From the NCBI GenBank assembly GCA_946618265.1, contig CAMOLA010000012.1, positions 1 to 41,410 of the forward strand: a stretch of 41,410 nt of DNA, written 5' to 3'. The notes below the pieces were generated by a model. That model searched no databases, was not told where the DNA came from, and worked only from the letters and a program-made list of their open reading frames with translations. Source of the stretch: an uncultured Eggerthellaceae bacterium (GTDB lineage: Bacteria > Actinomycetota > Coriobacteriia > Coriobacteriales > Eggerthellaceae). Of the stretch, positions 7,890 to 16,432 are shown one piece after another; within the stretch, counting starts at the first letter, position 1; each line of letters opens with the position of its first letter. A program made the translations under genes and the position numbers.

Positions 7890-8519
7890 CTAGTTCGCGT
7901 GTGGCAGCGTGACGTACGATCCGCAGTAGGGGCACTGCGCCGTCTCGCCGGGGCGGCCCTTGACGGATGCGTTGCATGACGGGCAGCGCGTGCTCACGTC
8001 AGCTGCTTTCGTGTCGCGCCGTTTCTGGAAGGCGCCTTCGAACGCCCCCTCGAATGTTCCGATCATGCGGCCGAACGTGTCGGCGACGTTCTCCTCGTCG
8101 AACTCGTCGAACATCGACTCGAAGCGCCCTTTCCCCATTGCTTCTTCAGGTGCATCGTGTCCGACCAGCAGCTGGTAGTTCGCGTTAATCCAAGCGCGGA
8201 CTTCCTTTTTGTTGTCCAGGCTCCCGAACTTGAATGACACGAGCCCCTGGTTCATCGAGAGCTCCAGCTTGACGTCCATGAAATCGGATTTGTCGAGCCG
8301 GCATTGCGGGCGTCCGTCGACGGTGCGGATGTCGCGGAGTGGGTACACCTCGTAGCCCTTCACCTTGCCGGTCAGGCCCTTTACGGGAAGCACGATGTTG
8401 CGATTCGTCAGGATGAGCTCGGACGCCCGCATCGACGAAAGGCCCTTCTTGCCGTCCGGGGTGACCTCCTGCGCCTTCATCACCACGTATTCGTCTGCCC
8501 CGAATGCATACTCGGCCAT
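7890..8519 (-). CDS. PH-like domain protein with C-terminal zinc ribbon
   Basis: 209 residues. The first 115 or so are beta-rich and resemble bacterial PH/GRAM-like domains (ELILTNRNIVL, YPLRDIRTVDG, LVSFKFGS). A helical, Phe/Glu-rich middle (about 125-165) leads to a C-terminal zinc ribbon with RCPSC and QCPYCGS. No membrane segment or signal peptide is visible, so it is probably cytoplasmic. GAGGAGG precedes the ATG. The CPYCG ribbon is shared with two other proteins here (4946-5131 and 12075-13394), but I see no direct link. Function unknown. Confidence 0.8.
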   Translation of the reverse strand: MAEYAFGADEYVVMKAQEVTPDGKKGLSSMRASELILTNRNIVLPVKGLTGKVKGYEVYPLRDIRTVDGRPQCRLDKSDFMDVKLELSMNQGLVSFKFGSLDNKKEVRAWINANYQLLVGHDAPEEAMGKGRFESMFDEFDEENVADTFGRMIGTFEGAFEGAFQKRRDTKAADVSTRCPSCNASVKGRPGETAQCPYCGSYVTLPHAN

Positions 8520-8557
8520 CGTCCGACCTCCTCTTCCTCCTCGTAACCTTTGCTATG

Positions 8558-8585
8558 CGTTATACCATGCCGGCAAGCCGGCATG
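8558..8585 (-). promoter_or_regulatory. Promoter with overlapping inverted repeat
   Basis: A 9-bp stem, CATGCCGGC/GCCGGCATG with a 2-base spacer (8566-8585), sits directly upstream of a TATAAC -10-like box (8558-8563, minus strand) for the gene ending at 7890. The stem would cover the -35/spacer region, as an operator would. It could also help end the lipoprotein transcript, but it lacks a T-run. Confidence 0.4.
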
Positions 8586-8695
8586 CGCAACTTCTTGCAG
8601 TCCGCCGTCGGCTATCCCGCGATTCCCGTCGTGCAGTCTTTATTCGTTTGCCCTCCGTTCGCGATTTGCGAAGGCTTTTCCCGTTGCTATTCCTG

Positions 8696-9424
8696 TTATT
8701 TTATGGTTGCCGGGTCAAGCGATGCGGTCGATGTGCCTTGGAAATCGACTTCGACTACTTTGGCGTTCTTGATGGATGCGCCATCTTCTTCGGTGTTGTT
8801 TTCCGGCACGCTCGCATCGAACGTCACGCCATAGGAGAAGTAGTCTTTGGCGAGGGTTGCGCCCGTGTTGTCGCCGCCGTACATGAAATAGCCTTCGAAC
8901 ACGAAGCCTTCGTCGAACAGCTCTTGGCCGGTCTTGCCAACGAGGGCATCCATCGCCGTTCGGTCCAGCTTGTAGCTCGAGATGTCCTCGGCGCTTATCA
9001 ACTCGAGGCCTCCGACTGCCTGTCTGAGTTTCGTGTTGTAGTCCTTGTCGTCAAAGTCGAGTTCCGCGATCTTCTCGCCGACGCCGGGCGCCATCTTCGC
9101 GACTGCGTGGATGGTCGACTCGCCGATTTCGAAATCGCAGAGGTAGTACTCATCGTCCCAGCCTGCGTTCGGGTTCGACGTTGCGTTGGCGAGCGCATCG
9201 CCGAGGGTTTTCCAGCTAGAGGTGTCGATTGTGGCTGCAGAAGCGTTTGGTTCGACGGATTCTGAGGTTTGCGATGATGCGCCTGCGCTTGGCGAGCTCG
9301 CCGCTTGCTGCCCCGAGCAGGCGGCAAGTGGAAGGATGCCGAGCGCCAACGCAAGTGCGATCGATGCTGCGATTTTGCTTGTTCGGGTTTTGCTGCTACT
9401 GCGGGTGAAATGAGAATCGTTCAT
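8696..9424 (-). CDS. Secreted lipoprotein of unknown function
   Basis: 242 residues. It starts MNDSHFTRS with a Lys/Arg-rich n-region, a hydrophobic core, and a lipobox LAAC with Cys36 as the lipidation site. A Ser/Ala/Gln-rich linker follows to about residue 65. The rest is an acidic globular domain with no family I recognise. I chose the ATG at 9424 because AAGAAGG lies six bases upstream and the signal peptide starts there; the open frame continues upstream to 10549, but that part is antisense to two real genes. It is expected on the outer face of the membrane. Confidence 0.85.
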   Translation of the reverse strand: MNDSHFTRSSSKTRTSKIAASIALALALGILPLAACSGQQAASSPSAGASSQTSESVEPNASAATIDTSSWKTLGDALANATSNPNAGWDDEYYLCDFEIGESTIHAVAKMAPGVGEKIAELDFDDKDYNTKLRQAVGGLELISAEDISSYKLDRTAMDALVGKTGQELFDEGFVFEGYFMYGGDNTGATLAKDYFSYGVTFDASVPENNTEEDGASIKNAKVVEVDFQGTSTASLDPATIK

Positions 9425-9662
9425 TGCTGCCTTCTTTCCTCGATCATGGGCAACTACGTGTAAAGACCATGGGCGATTGCGGCTGCGCGCCCTTTCTGCC
9501 AAGGGCCGCTCATGCTGCAGGCTGCCCCCCCTTTGCCTGCATGCCTTTACAGGGTAGATTATGGCACAGCATGCTCGATTCGCATGGTTGAATGGCGGTG
9601 CGGGTGCAAAGACGCGAACTGCTGGATTTCGATGACGCTTACGATAACCGCCGCGGCAACGT

Positions 9663-9692
9663 CTGACATGGCTCGCCAAGAAGCGGTATACT
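9663..9692 (+). promoter_or_regulatory. Promoter for the glyoxalase/C39 pair
   Basis: CTGACA (9663-9668), an 18-base spacer, and TATACT (9687-9692), about 26 bases before the expected ribosome site. It lies in the intergenic region divergent from the lipoprotein gene. Confidence 0.5.
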
Positions 9693-9724
9693 TCCGAAAG
9701 TCCGAAACGACGATGGGAGCGCCC

Positions 9725-10096
9725 ATGAAAGCCAAGTTCATCCACCATTGCCTTCACGCCATGGACAAGGAGGCCTCCATCGCCTTCTACGAGAAGGCGC
9801 TCGGCATGCGCGTCGTGCGCGAGATGGGGCCAGAGGACGGATCGTGGTCGAACACCTATCTGGCAAACGACGAGTCGCCTTTCGAGGTGGAGCTCACCTG
9901 GAACCGCGGGCGCACCGAGCCCTACGCCAACGCTGGTAAAGACGTGCACATGGCTTTCGAGGTCGACGACATCGATGCTTTTCGCGCGCTTCACGAGGAG
10001 ATGGGCTGCATCGTGTTCGACAATCCGCGCATGGGGCTGTACTTCATCGCCGACCCCGACGACCAGTGGATCGAGATCTTGCCGGCGAAGCGATAA
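9725..10096 (+). CDS. gloA: Lactoylglutathione lyase-like glyoxalase (VOC fold)
   Basis: 123 residues, the usual length for a single VOC/glyoxalase I chain. Motifs: KFIHHCLHAMD with the first metal-ligand His, FYEKALGMRVVRE, FEVELTWN with a Glu ligand, DVHMAFEVDDI with the second His, and WIEILPAK with the terminal Glu. Such enzymes isomerise thiol-methylglyoxal adducts to detoxify methylglyoxal; the thiol used here is unknown. GGGAG lies just before the ATG at 9725. The next gene starts three bases after this stop, so the two are co-transcribed. Confidence 0.88.
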   Translation: MKAKFIHHCLHAMDKEASIAFYEKALGMRVVREMGPEDGSWSNTYLANDESPFEVELTWNRGRTEPYANAGKDVHMAFEVDDIDAFRALHEEMGCIVFDNPRMGLYFIADPDDQWIEILPAKR

Positions 10097-10099
10097 GCC

Positions 10100-10684
10100 A
10101 TGCCCAAGCCGTTCGAAAACGCAGAGGAGGTCTTCTTCGAGCAGTCGGATCCCCGCTGGGGCCACTTGCCTTACGCTGGCTTCACCGTATCCTGGGCAGG
10201 TTGCGGACTTGTCGCCTACACGATGTGCGTCGATGTGGTTACCGGCGCTCGCTTCACCCCGAAAGACGTTTACAACATGCGCAAGAAGTGGGGAGTGCGT
10301 CAAGCGCGTCCTGGCGGCATATTCGCGAAAGACGCTTACGTGGAGTACGCCGAGATGCACCGCGAGCTGTTCGGCGTGCAAACCGAGTTCCTTGCCGACA
10401 AGTCGGTCGGCAGCGTTGCGCACGTGCTCGAGAATGGCGCCGTCATCTGGGCGAGCTCGCGCGATATCGGGCAACCCTGGCTCAACCGCGACGGATCCAA
10501 GCAGTCGTGGCAACACTCGGGTGGCCATTTTGCCTGCATCTGGAAGCACGAGAACGGTCTGTTCTACATGAAGGACCCGTCAGGTCCAGCGCGTCGGCAC
10601 AACGACGTGCCGTACACGCGCGAGCAGATGGACGCCTGGCTTGTGGGGACTTTCGAGAATCGATACCTCATTCGCGCAGTGTGA
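10100..10684 (+). CDS. C39-like cysteine peptidase domain protein
   Basis: 194 residues matching the Peptidase_C39_2 type: QSDPRWG at the N-terminus, AGCGLVAY with the candidate nucleophile Cys35, SGGHFACIW with His143, and MKDPSG with Asp159, a full Cys-His-Asp set. No signal peptide is visible, so it acts inside the cell or leaves by another route. It starts three bases after the glyoxalase stop. The substrate is unknown; the family includes bacteriocin-processing and peptidoglycan-associated members. Confidence 0.8.
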   Translation: MPKPFENAEEVFFEQSDPRWGHLPYAGFTVSWAGCGLVAYTMCVDVVTGARFTPKDVYNMRKKWGVRQARPGGIFAKDAYVEYAEMHRELFGVQTEFLADKSVGSVAHVLENGAVIWASSRDIGQPWLNRDGSKQSWQHSGGHFACIWKHENGLFYMKDPSGPARRHNDVPYTREQMDAWLVGTFENRYLIRAV

Positions 10685-10757
10685 ACTGGCGAAACGAATG
10701 GGCGGAGTGGTCCGTGCGTGCACAAATCGGCGCTCGCTCGCTAACGTCTGCAACGAC

Positions 10758-11783
10758 TTACACTTGCACATCGCCTGCGAGGACCGCCTTGTAGTCTGCC
10801 CAGTTCTCTTTCAGCAAATCAGGGATCGGAAGCTCGTAGGGACAGCGCGTAGCGCATCGGCCGCACTCGATGCAGTTGTCGATCTTGGCCATCTCCGCCT
10901 GCCAACGTTCGGTCAGCCAGTTCGCGCTCGGCGCGCGGCGCAACATGAGCGACATGCGTGCGCAATCCTTGATCGAAATGTCGACGGGGCATGGCATGCA
11001 GTATCCGCAATTGCGACAGAAGCCGCCCTTCAGCTCGGCGCGCTCCTTCTCGATGAATGCACGCAGCTTGTCGTCCATGGTTGGCGTATCATCCATGTAC
11101 ATAAGCCATTCCTCGAGCTCGGCCTCGCGTTGCACGCCCCATATGGGAAGCACGCTCGGATGCTCGTTCATGAAAGCCATGCATGCCCGCCCGTTCGAAA
11201 TGAGGCCCCCGGCCAGGCCCTTCATCACCACGAAGCCGACGTTGCGCTCGCGGCACAACTCGACGAGCGCGAATTCGCGCTCAGAGGACAGGTAGCTGAA
11301 CGGGAACTGCATCGTCTCATAGAGGCCTGACTCGACGGCCTCTTCCGCAACGTGGATCTTGTGCGCGGTCACGCCGATGTGCCTGATCATCCCCTGTTCC
11401 TTGGCTTCGAGCAGGCTTTCGTACAGGCCGGTGCCGTCGCCGGGGCGGTAGCACTGCTGTATGTTGTGCAGCTGGTACACGTCGATGTAGTCCGTGCGCA
11501 GGTTCGCAAGCGACGTTTCGAGGTCGCGTTGCAGGTCATCGGGGGTCGTCGCCATGGTCTTGGTTGCAATGAAGACCTTGTCGCGCATGCCGTCGAACGC
11601 CTCGCCGAGCTTTTCCTCGCTGTCGCTGTAAGCGCGCGCGGTGTCGAAGTAGCGCATGCCTCCGTCGTAGGCGCGCTGCAGCAGACGGACCGCTTCTTGC
11701 ATGGAGACGCGCTGGATTGGCAATGCGCCGAATGCGTTCTGGACAGTCGAGATTCCGGTCGATCCGAGCGTGACGGTGTTCAT
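10758..11783 (-). CDS. Aldo/keto reductase with two 4Fe-4S motifs
   Basis: 341 residues. The N-terminal TIM barrel has the AKR catalytic set: FDTARAYSDSE (Asp, Tyr), IATKTM (Lys) and QLHNI (His). The C-terminal part has CRNCGYCMPCPVDI and CIECGRCATRCPYELPI, two ferredoxin-like four-Cys clusters. This places it with the iron-sulfur AKRs common in anaerobes, often annotated as predicted oxidoreductases. The ATG at 11783 follows GGGAGGA; the longer open frame to 12008 has no comparable site. Probable role: reduction of a carbonyl substrate with electrons passing through the clusters; the substrate is unknown. Confidence 0.88.
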   Translation of the reverse strand: MNTVTLGSTGISTVQNAFGALPIQRVSMQEAVRLLQRAYDGGMRYFDTARAYSDSEEKLGEAFDGMRDKVFIATKTMATTPDDLQRDLETSLANLRTDYIDVYQLHNIQQCYRPGDGTGLYESLLEAKEQGMIRHIGVTAHKIHVAEEAVESGLYETMQFPFSYLSSEREFALVELCRERNVGFVVMKGLAGGLISNGRACMAFMNEHPSVLPIWGVQREAELEEWLMYMDDTPTMDDKLRAFIEKERAELKGGFCRNCGYCMPCPVDISIKDCARMSLMLRRAPSANWLTERWQAEMAKIDNCIECGRCATRCPYELPIPDLLKENWADYKAVLAGDVQV

Positions 11784-11847
11784 GATGCGTCCTCCCTTGC
11801 GCTCGACGGTGGGCGGTTCAGTCGTTTTTTTGCGGTGTTGTGGGGAA

Positions 11848-11876
11848 AGTATACTTGGTTCCAGCGCCAAGTGGAA
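11848..11876 (-). promoter_or_regulatory. AKR promoter with operator in the spacer
   Basis: On the minus strand TTCCAC (11871-11876), 17 bases, and TATACT (11848-11853). The inverted repeat ACTTGG-N8-CCAAGT (11853-11872) fills the spacer. A dyad between -35 and -10 is the layout used by MerR-type activators and by many repressors. Confidence 0.45.
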
Positions 11877-12074
11877 AGAGAAGGGGTTTTGCCTAGATGG
11901 CTTGATGTGGCCTGCTCGAAGGTTGGGAAGCTGGCGTGCGCAGGAGCTCGACGCCGGGCGCCCACAGCATTTTCTTGTTTTGGCGAGGTCAAAGATGGCC
12001 GAGATCATGGCTCGCGTTTACAATAAAGGGGAGAAGCATCGGCGAGTCAGCTTGATCCTTGCTGGAGGGGAAAC

Positions 12075-13394
12075 ATGGCGAGCGCATTTACGTATCAGTG
12101 TCCCAGCTGCAACGGCGTCTTAGCATTCGACGCGGCCAGTGGGCGCTTGACGTGCGGGTTCTGCGGCAGCTCGTTTGACGAGGGGGAAGTGGAGCGTGCG
12201 ATTCCCATCAATGAGTCCGTCGAGGTCAGCGAAGCCGACCATGTGAGGACGGTCGGCGAGTTTCTCGAGCGGGCGACCTGGAACGAGCTTGACGCGGCAG
12301 AGGCGAACGCGCTTGCCTACTCGTGTCCGTCATGCGGCTCCTCCATCATCGCGGATCAAGCAACCGTGTCGACGTCATGCCCCTATTGCGGCAACAACAT
12401 GATCGTCTCGGGCATAGCGTCAGCCGAGAACATGCCGCAGAAGATGATTCCGTTTTCCATTACGAAAGACGAAGCTACGTCTGCCATGCGCAGGCACTTC
12501 GAGCACAAGTGGTATCTCTCGCGCACATTCGACGCGTCGCTCGAGCACATCCAGGGCGTCTACGTGCCTTATCACCTCTACGACATGAAGGCCTCGGGAC
12601 GGGCGGAGTACATCGTTTACCACGAGGGAGACAGCAACGCCAAAACTCACTACTATTACGGCGTGAAGCGCGCGGGTGACGCGCGGTTCGAGAAGATCCC
12701 CGTTGACGGCTCTTCGAAAATGCCCGATGCCCATATGGACGCCATCGCTCCATTCGATTTCGGCAACATGCGCGACTTCGCGACGAGCTACGTTGCCGGT
12801 TATCTCGCGGAGGTTGCGGATGAGAGCGCGCAAACCTGCCTGCCTCGTGCGGAACAGCGAGCTCGTAATTCGTTCGAAAAGGGCTTGCGCGACGATGTGT
12901 TGCGCATGGAAGAGATCGACGGCATCGAGGAAGTGGTTACGAGCGAGACGAACGTTGAGCTTACCGACATGATGACGTGCGTGCTGCCCGTGTGGCTCAT
13001 GCACTGCACGTGGGGCGGAAACCAGATGCTGTTTGCGGTGAATGGGGAGAGCGGCCGCTGCGTAGGCGACTTGCCGATCGATCCCAAGCGCCGTGCGGCC
13101 ACGGTGATAGCGTCGATTCTCGGACTTTTGCTGATACTTGCGCTTGTCTCCGTCTTCATTCCCGATGGTGACTCCGACAGCTTCATCGGGTATATGATCG
13201 GCGCCGTCGTCCTCGCCGTCATCGGCTCCGTTTTCATCGACGGGTACTTCAAAAACCAGATGCGCACGGCGGTCGAAGCGGACGATGCAAAAACTAGCTA
13301 CGACGAAAAGGGCCTTACCATCACCGAGCGTTGGAATACGGAGAAGTCATATGCGCGCAAGTCGAAGGCTCGAAGCAAACTCCAAGAGGGGTAA
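12075..13394 (+). CDS. TFIIB-type zinc-ribbon membrane protein
   Basis: 439 residues. Residues 9-32 form a zinc ribbon (CPSC ... CGFCG) and 84-107 a second one (CPSCG ... CPYCG). A mixed alpha/beta region follows to about residue 340 (HIQGVYVPYHLYDM, VLPVWLMHCTW). Two hydrophobic helices lie at about 343-362 and 371-391, then a polar tail. Proteins of this layout are annotated as TFIIB-type zinc ribbon-containing proteins, sometimes wrongly as primosomal PriA; their function is not settled. GGAGGGG precedes the ATG. It is transcribed divergently from the aldo/keto reductase. Confidence 0.85.
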   Translation: MASAFTYQCPSCNGVLAFDAASGRLTCGFCGSSFDEGEVERAIPINESVEVSEADHVRTVGEFLERATWNELDAAEANALAYSCPSCGSSIIADQATVSTSCPYCGNNMIVSGIASAENMPQKMIPFSITKDEATSAMRRHFEHKWYLSRTFDASLEHIQGVYVPYHLYDMKASGRAEYIVYHEGDSNAKTHYYYGVKRAGDARFEKIPVDGSSKMPDAHMDAIAPFDFGNMRDFATSYVAGYLAEVADESAQTCLPRAEQRARNSFEKGLRDDVLRMEEIDGIEEVVTSETNVELTDMMTCVLPVWLMHCTWGGNQMLFAVNGESGRCVGDLPIDPKRRAATVIASILGLLLILALVSVFIPDGDSDSFIGYMIGAVVLAVIGSVFIDGYFKNQMRTAVEADDAKTSYDEKGLTITERWNTEKSYARKSKARSKLQEG

Positions 13395-13460
13395 GGCGGC
13401 AGAGGTGGGCCTTGCATTGTCCTAGGCGCCGCGAAAGCGGGGGCTGCATAATGCTTCCGA

Positions 13461-13564
13461 TGCCATCCTGAGTCGAAGGCGAAGGGTCGCCGTGGAGCGG
13501 TGGCCTGGGTAAATCGCTTCGCGCAGCCTCTTAGGCGCTCGTGTCGTTAGCGCTCGGAATGACA
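13461..13564. repeat. Intergenic dispersed-repeat-like element
   Basis: About 100 bases bounded by imperfect inverted ends, GCCATCCTGAG on the left and CTCGGAATGAC on the right. Elements with CATCCTGAG...CTCGGAATGACA ends recur between genes in many bacterial genomes. No open frame of note lies in it. Only one copy is present in this window. Confidence 0.4.
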
Positions 13565-13656
13565 AATCGGGCACTTTAATTGACGGCCTCGGGGGTAAGC
13601 TCGATTGTCTTGCTTGTTGGTTCCCGTGTTACGGTAATTACTCGTGTAGCGGTTTC

Positions 13657-13684
13657 TTGCCGTCGCTTTGTTTCGCTTTATACT
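13657..13684 (+). promoter_or_regulatory. Promoter for the small helical protein
   Basis: TTGCCG (13657-13662), a 16-base spacer and TATACT (13679-13684), giving a leader of about 55 bases before the ATG at 13746. Confidence 0.5.
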
Positions 13685-13745
13685 GTCGCTATAAGTTTGC
13701 GGCGGCCGATCGCCGCATATGCGTTTGAGCCAGAGGAGGCACAAC

Positions 13746-14114
13746 ATGGAGAAGGAACTGTTCGATTTCGTGGCGGAGCGCGCTGACATTCTTGCGGCGG
13801 CTGATACGAGCAAGCAGGAGACCAAGGATGCGGCGCAGGCTTGGAAGGATGCCGTTGCCGCCGATGGCAGCGATGCCGCGGTCGAAGCTGCCACCAACGC
13901 GCTGCTCGATTTCCTGGAGGGCCGCATGCTCGGCATAGACGACCTCATCGCGTTTGCCGAGGGTCCTGCGGCCGACATCATGGGTGCCGAGGCTGCGGCC
14001 GGCATGCTCGCGGGCGCAAAGGCGCGCAAGGCCGACGGCTGGAAGTACTGCATCTGCGAAGCGCATGTCGCCGCCGCGGAGCTTCTGGGCAAGTTCGGTC
14101 GCATCGAGCTGTAA
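13746..14114 (+). CDS. Small soluble alpha-helical protein
   Basis: 122 residues, acidic and Ala-rich, predicted almost wholly helical; it could form a small helical bundle. There is no signal peptide or membrane helix. Near the C-terminus WKYCICEAH has two closely spaced Cys and a His. AGAGGAGG precedes the ATG. It has its own promoter and a strong terminator, so it is a single-gene unit. I do not recognise a family with a known function. Confidence 0.8.
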   Translation: MEKELFDFVAERADILAAADTSKQETKDAAQAWKDAVAADGSDAAVEAATNALLDFLEGRMLGIDDLIAFAEGPAADIMGAEAAAGMLAGAKARKADGWKYCICEAHVAAAELLGKFGRIEL

Positions 14115-14123
14115 CCGCATTTT

Positions 14124-14168
14124 GGATGAAGCACCGGTATCAGGTGTTGGTGCTTCATCCTTTCTTTT
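14124..14168 (+). terminator. Rho-independent terminator
   Basis: A 12-bp perfect stem, GGATGAAGCACC (14124-14135) with GGTGCTTCATCC (14149-14160), is followed by TTTCTTTT. It lies 10 bases after the stop of the helical protein gene. Confidence 0.9.
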
Positions 14169-14206
14169 GCAACCTGCCGGCATGGCTAATCGGTGTCTAG
14201 GTTGCG

Positions 14207-15271
14207 TTAGCCCTTCTTGCCCTTCTTTAGAAGGTAATCGTTGTTGATGACCTTCATGGAAAGCGGGGCCTGCAGTATTTTCGAGTAAACGGGCTCTATG
14301 GGCCGCACGACGATGCCCTCTTTGGTTGTCCCGCTGTCGTATTTCCCTCTCGCTCGCGTGAGGAGCGCGTCTACGCTGTTGTAACCGAAATGGTCTCCTC
14401 GCTCTTCTACGGGAACACGTGATAGGCCCGCCTCATCGCAGAGTGCGATCATCTCGTCGAGGGGCCATCGTCTTCGCGTGTCCGAGTCGGATATGGTGAA
14501 GATGTACCAGTCGGGTTTGATTAACTTCAGAGGGTTGCCCTGTATCCCTCCTCCGCAGAACTCTCCTTGAAGAACGATATTGCCCGCACCTGCGTTTCTG
14601 AGCTTTGCCTCGACGTCATTGTCATGGGCATACTTCCAAAACGAACAGGCGCCGTCGTCGGCGTACTCGTAGTTGTGGCCGCAAACGCCGAACTTTCCGT
14701 CGATGAGGTACATGGTGACGCTCGTTCCGTCCATTTTCGTGGTGATGTAATAGGGGAGACCTGCGAGTTCGTCAATAAGCCCTGGTTCTGTCTGGACGCG
14801 GGTCTCCTCGGTTTTCGCCACTCTGCTCGGCAACGTGCCTATAATCGTTCCGTTGCTGCTCGCGCGCTCTTCTATTTCCCATTTGCGCACTCCCAGCAGG
14901 TTGGAAACGTCTTGTCCAAGTGCGTAATCGCCTTCGGGGAGCGCGCTCATCGGCAACGCCAGACCTTGAGATACCTGCCCCCTGAAGCGTTGGGTTTTGA
15001 GTCGGAAGCCTTCTCCTAGAAGGTCGCTGTTTTTATAGCTGGATGGGCGCAGGAATTCGAATCGCTCATCGATTGGCAGAAACGAATCTATTTCGAAATA
15101 GACGCACCAATCTCCGACTCTGAATTCGCCTTTCTTCGCCACGCATGTCCAGCCTAATATGCCGACTGCTTCTACGCGATCAGCCCCTTCGATGGGGGAT
15201 ACGTCATGAACGTATTGGATTGATGCAAGTTTGCGCGCCACGCCTCTCCTATCTCTCGAATTGTTCTGCAT
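14207..15271 (-). CDS. RNA ligase of the DRB0094 type
   Basis: 354 residues. The nucleotidyltransferase motifs are in order: KMDGTS with the lysine that takes AMP (Lys179), GEFCGGGIQGN, EGIVVRP and SMKVIN. An N-terminal beta-rich domain of about 110 residues precedes the ligase core, as in the Deinococcus DRB0094-type ligase, which seals 3'-OH/5'-phosphate nicks in RNA duplexes. The ATG at 15271 lacks a strong ribosome site; a GTG about ten codons in is possible. No kinase/phosphatase or RtcB partner is adjacent. It faces the unknown gene at 15413 across a long palindrome. Confidence 0.87.
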   Translation of the reverse strand: MQNNSRDRRGVARKLASIQYVHDVSPIEGADRVEAVGILGWTCVAKKGEFRVGDWCVYFEIDSFLPIDERFEFLRPSSYKNSDLLGEGFRLKTQRFRGQVSQGLALPMSALPEGDYALGQDVSNLLGVRKWEIEERASSNGTIIGTLPSRVAKTEETRVQTEPGLIDELAGLPYYITTKMDGTSVTMYLIDGKFGVCGHNYEYADDGACSFWKYAHDNDVEAKLRNAGAGNIVLQGEFCGGGIQGNPLKLIKPDWYIFTISDSDTRRRWPLDEMIALCDEAGLSRVPVEERGDHFGYNSVDALLTRARGKYDSGTTKEGIVVRPIEPVYSKILQAPLSMKVINNDYLLKKGKKG

Positions 15272-15302
15272 GTATCGAACTTAGCCACTGGCTTTCGCCT
15301 CT

Positions 15303-15351
15303 TCAACAGTCTCATCAGTCCGATTTGAAATCGGACTGATGAGACTGTTGA
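15303..15351. repeat. Long palindrome, copy 1
   Basis: A 24-bp perfect stem around a single central base; the left arm contains CAGTCTCATCAGTCCGATTT. It lies between the RNA ligase start and the divergent gene at 15413. A second copy lies at 17733-17777 in another divergent intergenic region. A terminator is unlikely between two start sites; operator, REP-like element or cruciform are the alternatives. Confidence 0.9.
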
Positions 15352-15412
15352 GCTCAATGCTTTCTGGTCGTAGCTTTGAGTTGCGCATACGGTACTGAGA
15401 AATAGGGATGGG

Positions 15413-16432
15413 ATGAGAATGTTTGATATGCCAATCAATTTGGATGTGCTCCGTACTGTGGAGCGTGAGTTCGAGCTTTCGGGTTTAAACGACGGCGCAG
15501 ATGCGCTCTTCTCATGGCTGGAAGACGAACAGCATACAGCGATAATTCTTGAGGGTGGAATCAGGAAGTACGCCGCATTGCCTCTCGCAATCTATGACAA
15601 ATTCGATGACGTCATGCTAAGAGAGGCCTACTTGCCCCATTGGGAGCTAACCGGATTTGCCGTTGAAGATATGCCTACTATTCACGATTTGCTTTGGGCT
15701 GCAGACGAGCTGCTCCTCTTCGAGTGCGTTGAAGAAGTGCTTCGAAACGCGCCGGCTCCGAGTGGCAATGCGAATATCACGGGTGCGTCTTCGTGTGCTA
15801 AAGCGCTGTTTCACTGCCTGAAAGACTTCGACTTTGACTCGTGTGACGGGCGTCCCGTTGTCGTTATGCCAGTGATTTCCTATTACGATAGCTCCGATTC
15901 CGATTCTCTCGTGGCGCAGTGCGAAACCAGGTCTTATCACTTAGACGAGCTTCGCGGGCCAAATCCAAAGCCGTTGACTTCCAACTCACGGCTCTGGTGG
16001 TCGCGAGCGCTTGGTTTTAAGGCCTGGTTTGGTGGAATAAGCATTAGGAATAGCTATCGCGCATTGGCCTGGCTTGTCTGCAAAATGCTGCGTGATTCGT
16101 TTGTTGATTACGGAATCTGGCTAGGAGAGCGGTCGGCAAACAGGACAGACGAACGCATCGAAGGGCTCAGCAATTCAGCAGAAGATGATTTACGTGAGCG
16201 AGGGCGCGATCTCTTAGAGAGGCTTGTGCCTCTGGAAAAGCTAGTAACAGTATCGTTCGAAATCGATGAAAACATGCTCGAGTCGTTCGAGAAAGCCTGC
16301 CACGATGCGGGGCTTTCCATCCAAAACGCACTGCATATCGCTATTCTTAGGTTCGTTCGGGACCCAGAAACGTTCGTTTGCAAATATCGGCTAAGCGGCC
16401 TCGCCGAATTGGATGAAAGCGTAGTGGGGTAG
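15413..16432 (+). CDS. Unknown protein with a DinJ/RelB-like C-terminal domain
   Basis: 339 residues and visibly less G+C-rich than the flanking genes. Residues 1-270 match nothing I recognise; they are acidic and Trp-containing (SRLWWSRALGFKAWFGG). Residues about 280-325 (VTVSFEIDENML ... ACHDAGLSIQNALHIAIL ... DPETF) resemble the ribbon-helix-helix of DinJ/RelB antitoxins, with a beta strand, an IDE turn, two helices and the GL-S/T-I step. ATG 15413 or 15419 both follow AGGGATGGG. It ends tail-to-tail with the gene at 16391, overlapping by 42 bases. A toxin-antitoxin role is a guess. Confidence 0.65.
   Translation: MRMFDMPINLDVLRTVEREFELSGLNDGADALFSWLEDEQHTAIILEGGIRKYAALPLAIYDKFDDVMLREAYLPHWELTGFAVEDMPTIHDLLWAADELLLFECVEEVLRNAPAPSGNANITGASSCAKALFHCLKDFDFDSCDGRPVVVMPVISYYDSSDSDSLVAQCETRSYHLDELRGPNPKPLTSNSRLWWSRALGFKAWFGGISIRNSYRALAWLVCKMLRDSFVDYGIWLGERSANRTDERIEGLSNSAEDDLRERGRDLLERLVPLEKLVTVSFEIDENMLESFEKACHDAGLSIQNALHIAILRFVRDPETFVCKYRLSGLAELDESVVG

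Noticed and set aside
9425..10549. Upstream extension of the lipoprotein frame
   Set aside because: It runs antisense through the glyoxalase and C39 genes; the ribosome site and signal peptide place the start at 9424.
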